DNA of 6,580 bases from JBFGWM01 sp041588495 (lineage in GTDB: Bacteria > Pseudomonadota > Gammaproteobacteria > Pseudomonadales > JBFGWM01). Shown here piece by piece: positions 4,380 through 6,580 of this stretch. The DNA lies in NCBI GenBank assembly GCA_041588495.1, contig JBFGWM010000161.1, forward strand, positions 1-6,580. Reading direction: 5' to 3'. A program made the translations under genes and the position numbers. The notes under the pieces were generated by a model, which saw only the letters and a list, made by a program, of their open reading frames with translations, had not been told where the DNA came from and made no database searches. Each line of letters opens with the position of its first letter. The stretch's first letter is position 1.

Positions 4380-6557
4380 ATGAACCAGGCCGAAGAATTC
4401 GTACTCACCTGCCCGCGCGGCATCGAGGGCCTGCTCCTCGACGAGGCGCGGGAACTCGGCCTTGCCGATGCAGGTGAGCACCCGGCCGCGGTCGGCGGCC
4501 GTGGCAGCCTGGAAACCGGCTATCGGCTGTGCCTGTGGTCGCGACTCGCCAACCGCGTGCTGCTGGTGCTGGCCCGTTTCCCGGTGACCGACGTCGCCGC
4601 TCTCTATGACGGGGTTCACGCCATCGACTGGCACGAACACCTCGAACCGGACGGCAGCCTGGCGGTGGAGTTCAGTGGCCGCGGCGCGGGCATCGACAAC
4701 ACCCATTTCGGCGCGCTGAAGGTCAAGGACGCCATCGTCGACCGCCTGCGCACGGACTCCGGACAGCGTCCCTCGGTGGACAAGCAGCATCCCGACCTGC
4801 GCGTGCACCTGCGCCTGCATCGCGGTGAAGCGACGCTTTCCCTCGACCTCTCCGGCAACAGCCTGCACCAGCGCGGCTACCGCCTGCAGCAGGGTGTCGC
4901 CCCGCTCAAGGAAAACCTCGCGGCAGCAATTCTCGTGCGCGCCGGCTGGCCGCAACTCGCCGAACAGGGCATGGCCCTGGCCGATCCCATGTGCGGCGTC
5001 GCCACCCTGCTGATCGAGGCCGGCATGATGGCCACCGACATGGCGCCCAACCTGTGGCGCGAGCACTGGGGTTTCTCCAACTGGCTGGGTCACGTGCCCG
5101 CCACCTGGAGCCGCCTGCTCGCCGAGGCCGAGGAGCGGTCCCGCGCCGGCCTGGCCCGTCCACGCCTGTGGATTCGCGGCTACGAGACCGACCCGCGCCT
5201 GATGCAGCCGGCGCGCGCCAACATCTCCCGCGCCGGACTCGACGACTGGATCAACGTCTACCAGGGCGAGATCCGCGACTTCGCGCCGCGCCCGGACCGC
5301 GGCCAGGCCGGACTCGTGGTGTGCAACCCGCCCTATGGCGAGCGCCTCGGCGAGGAGGCCGGCCTGCTGCACCTGTACCAGACCCTGGGCGGACGCCTGC
5401 GCGAAAATTGCCGCGGCTGGAAGGCGGCGATCTTCACCGGCGCACCGGAACTCGGCCGCCACATGGGCATCCGCAGTCACCGGCAATACGCCTTCTGGAA
5501 CGGCGCCCTGCCCTGCAAGTTGCTACTGATGGACATCGAGCCCGACCGCTTCGTCTCCGGAATCGGCAAATCGGCCAATGGCGGAACCGGGGCTCCCGCG
5601 CCGGCGCTCAGTGAGGGCGGCCGCATGTTCGCCAACCGCCTGCAGAAGAACCTGCGCCAGTTGCGCAAGTGGGCGAAACGCGAGGAGATCACCTGCTACC
5701 GCGTCTACGATGCCGACATGCCCGAGTACGCGGTCGCCGTCGACCTCTACGGGGACTGGGTTCACGTGCAGGAATATGCCGCGCCGCGCTCGGTCGATCC
5801 GGACAAGGCCCGCGCCCGCCTGCTCGACGCGCTGGCGGCGATTCCGGAGGTGCTCGGCGTCCCGCCCGACCAGGTGGTGTGCAAGCGTCGCGAGAAGCAG
5901 AGCGGCAAGCAGCAATACCAGCGCCAGGGCGAGGAAGGCCGCTTCATGGAAGTGACCGAGGACGGCGCCAGGCTGCTGGTCAACCTGACCGACTACCTCG
6001 ATACCGGCCTGTTTCTCGACCACCGCCCCATGCGTCGCCGCGTGCGCAACGAGGCGGCGGGGAAGCGCTTTCTCAACCTGTACTGCTACACCGGCGCGGT
6101 GACCGTGCACGCGGCCCTTGGCGGCGCGCGCAGCACCACCAGCGTGGACCTGTCGAACACCTACCTCGACTGGGCGCGCCGCAACCTGCAACTCAACGGG
6201 TACGCCGACGGGCACCGTCTTGAGCGCGCCGACGTGCTCGACTGGCTGGAGGCCGAGCGTGGCGAGTACGACCTGGTGTTCGTCGATCCGCCGACCTTCT
6301 CCAACTCCAAGCGCATGGACGACGTGTTCGACGTACAGCGCGATCACGTGCGTCTCGTGGACCTGGCCATGGCCCGGCTCGCGCCCGGCGGCGTGCTGTA
6401 TTTCTCGAACAATTTCCGCCGCTTCAAGCTCGCGCCCGAACTCGCGGAACGCTACCGCGTCGAGGAGATCAGTACCGACAGCCTCGACCCCGATTTCGCC
6501 CGCAACCCGAAAATCCATCGCGTCTGGCGAATCCAGGCGGCCGTGGACACCGACTGA
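4380..6557 (+). CDS. rlmKL: Bifunctional 23S rRNA methyltransferase RlmKL (m2G2445 and m7G2069), 725 aa
   Basis: This cytoplasmic enzyme methylates two guanines of 23S rRNA during 50S assembly, using S-adenosylmethionine. The ATG at 4380 follows AGGA (4367-4370) by nine bases. The order is the fused gammaproteobacterial one: a THUMP RNA-binding domain at about 45-155, an RlmL methyltransferase domain at about 160-385 and an RlmK domain at about 420-725. The RlmL catalytic motif NPPYGERLG is at 316-324. In the RlmK half, FLNLYCYTG (564-572) is the SAM-binding motif I and VDPPTFSNSKRMDD (635-648) contains the catalytic motif IV. The length is slightly above the roughly 700 residues of E. coli RlmL, with extra residues in the inter-domain linker (Gly/Ala/Pro rich, about 398-412). 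One departure is motif I of the RlmL half, DPMCGVAT (202-209), where DPMCGSGT is usual. The gene is divergent from the buf operon and has no functional link to it. Confidence 0.96.
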   Translation: MNQAEEFVLTCPRGIEGLLLDEARELGLADAGEHPAAVGGRGSLETGYRLCLWSRLANRVLLVLARFPVTDVAALYDGVHAIDWHEHLEPDGSLAVEFSGRGAGIDNTHFGALKVKDAIVDRLRTDSGQRPSVDKQHPDLRVHLRLHRGEATLSLDLSGNSLHQRGYRLQQGVAPLKENLAAAILVRAGWPQLAEQGMALADPMCGVATLLIEAGMMATDMAPNLWREHWGFSNWLGHVPATWSRLLAEAEERSRAGLARPRLWIRGYETDPRLMQPARANISRAGLDDWINVYQGEIRDFAPRPDRGQAGLVVCNPPYGERLGEEAGLLHLYQTLGGRLRENCRGWKAAIFTGAPELGRHMGIRSHRQYAFWNGALPCKLLLMDIEPDRFVSGIGKSANGGTGAPAPALSEGGRMFANRLQKNLRQLRKWAKREEITCYRVYDADMPEYAVAVDLYGDWVHVQEYAAPRSVDPDKARARLLDALAAIPEVLGVPPDQVVCKRREKQSGKQQYQRQGEEGRFMEVTEDGARLLVNLTDYLDTGLFLDHRPMRRRVRNEAAGKRFLNLYCYTGAVTVHAALGGARSTTSVDLSNTYLDWARRNLQLNGYADGHRLERADVLDWLEAERGEYDLVFVDPPTFSNSKRMDDVFDVQRDHVRLVDLAMARLAPGGVLYFSNNFRRFKLAPELAERYRVEEISTDSLDPDFARNPKIHRVWRIQAAVDTD

Positions 6558-6580
6558 GATGCCGGCCGCTCGCCGCACCG

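Noticed and set aside
3899..4423. A longer bufA starting at 4423
   Set aside because: The extra N-terminus would overlap rlmKL and cross the intergenic control region. The ATG at 4192 has an AGGAG site and begins a proper signal peptide.
4203..6578. Long minus-strand open frames (427 and 351 residues) opposite rlmKL
   Set aside because: Translations are A, V, G, H and Q rich mirror images of a well-matched RlmKL, a usual effect in high-GC DNA.
6559..6580. Possible start of another gene (ATG at 6559, just after the rlmKL stop)
   Set aside because: Only 22 bases are visible and no clear ribosome binding site precedes it, so it cannot be supported.
1..6580. CRISPR array, insertion sequence or transposase
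   Set aside because: No regularly spaced repeats, terminal inverted repeats or transposase-like reading frame were seen.

Overview
The window is high-GC DNA (by eye well above 60% G+C), with tightly packed genes and tRNA and rRNA-modification genes typical of Gammaproteobacteria. The strongest clue is a fused RlmK/RlmL 23S rRNA methyltransferase, a gammaproteobacterial arrangement. A tRNA-Glu that closely resembles the E. coli gene, with an encoded CCA end, agrees. I cannot name the genus; a Chromatiales-like or other high-GC gammaproteobacterium would fit.

Layout, left to right. Positions 1-158 hold the last 51 codons of an N-formylglutamate amidohydrolase-like gene (+). Next is tRNA-Glu(UUC) at 219-294 (-) with a clear sigma-70 promoter at 323-351. 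A gene of unknown function at 450-1175 (+) encodes a 241-residue single-span membrane-anchored protein with a TPR-like helical tail. It converges, across a 10-base gap, on a five-gene block on the minus strand. In transcription order that block is: a 97-residue Cys-containing secreted precursor (bufA/hvfA type, DUF2282) at 4192-3899; a DUF692 multinuclear non-heme iron enzyme (MNIO, bufB/hvfB) at 3902-3063; its DUF2063 partner (bufC/hvfC) at 3066-2284; an ECF sigma factor at 2300-1824; and a single-span membrane anti-sigma factor at 1827-1186. Consecutive genes overlap by 4, 4, 17 and 4 bases, so they look like one translationally coupled operon. A 187-base divergent intergenic region separates bufA from rlmKL (4380-6557, +), which runs nearly to the right edge.

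The system of interest is the bufferin-type RiPP operon. From knowledge of the family, the precursor is made with a Sec signal peptide, its cysteines are oxidatively modified in the cytoplasm by the MNIO with its DUF2063 partner, and the peptide is exported, where such peptides chelate copper. Here the operon also carries its own ECF sigma/anti-sigma pair, implying envelope sensing and autoregulation. The anti-sigma gene contains a run of nine G residues just before its membrane helix. A one-base slip in either direction would remove the helix and sensor domain, so phase-variable or mutational release of the sigma factor is a testable idea. The operon class is known; the combination with the G9 tract and the particular control region is what deserves follow-up. 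A second oddity is a changed SAM-binding motif I in the N-terminal methyltransferase half of RlmKL.
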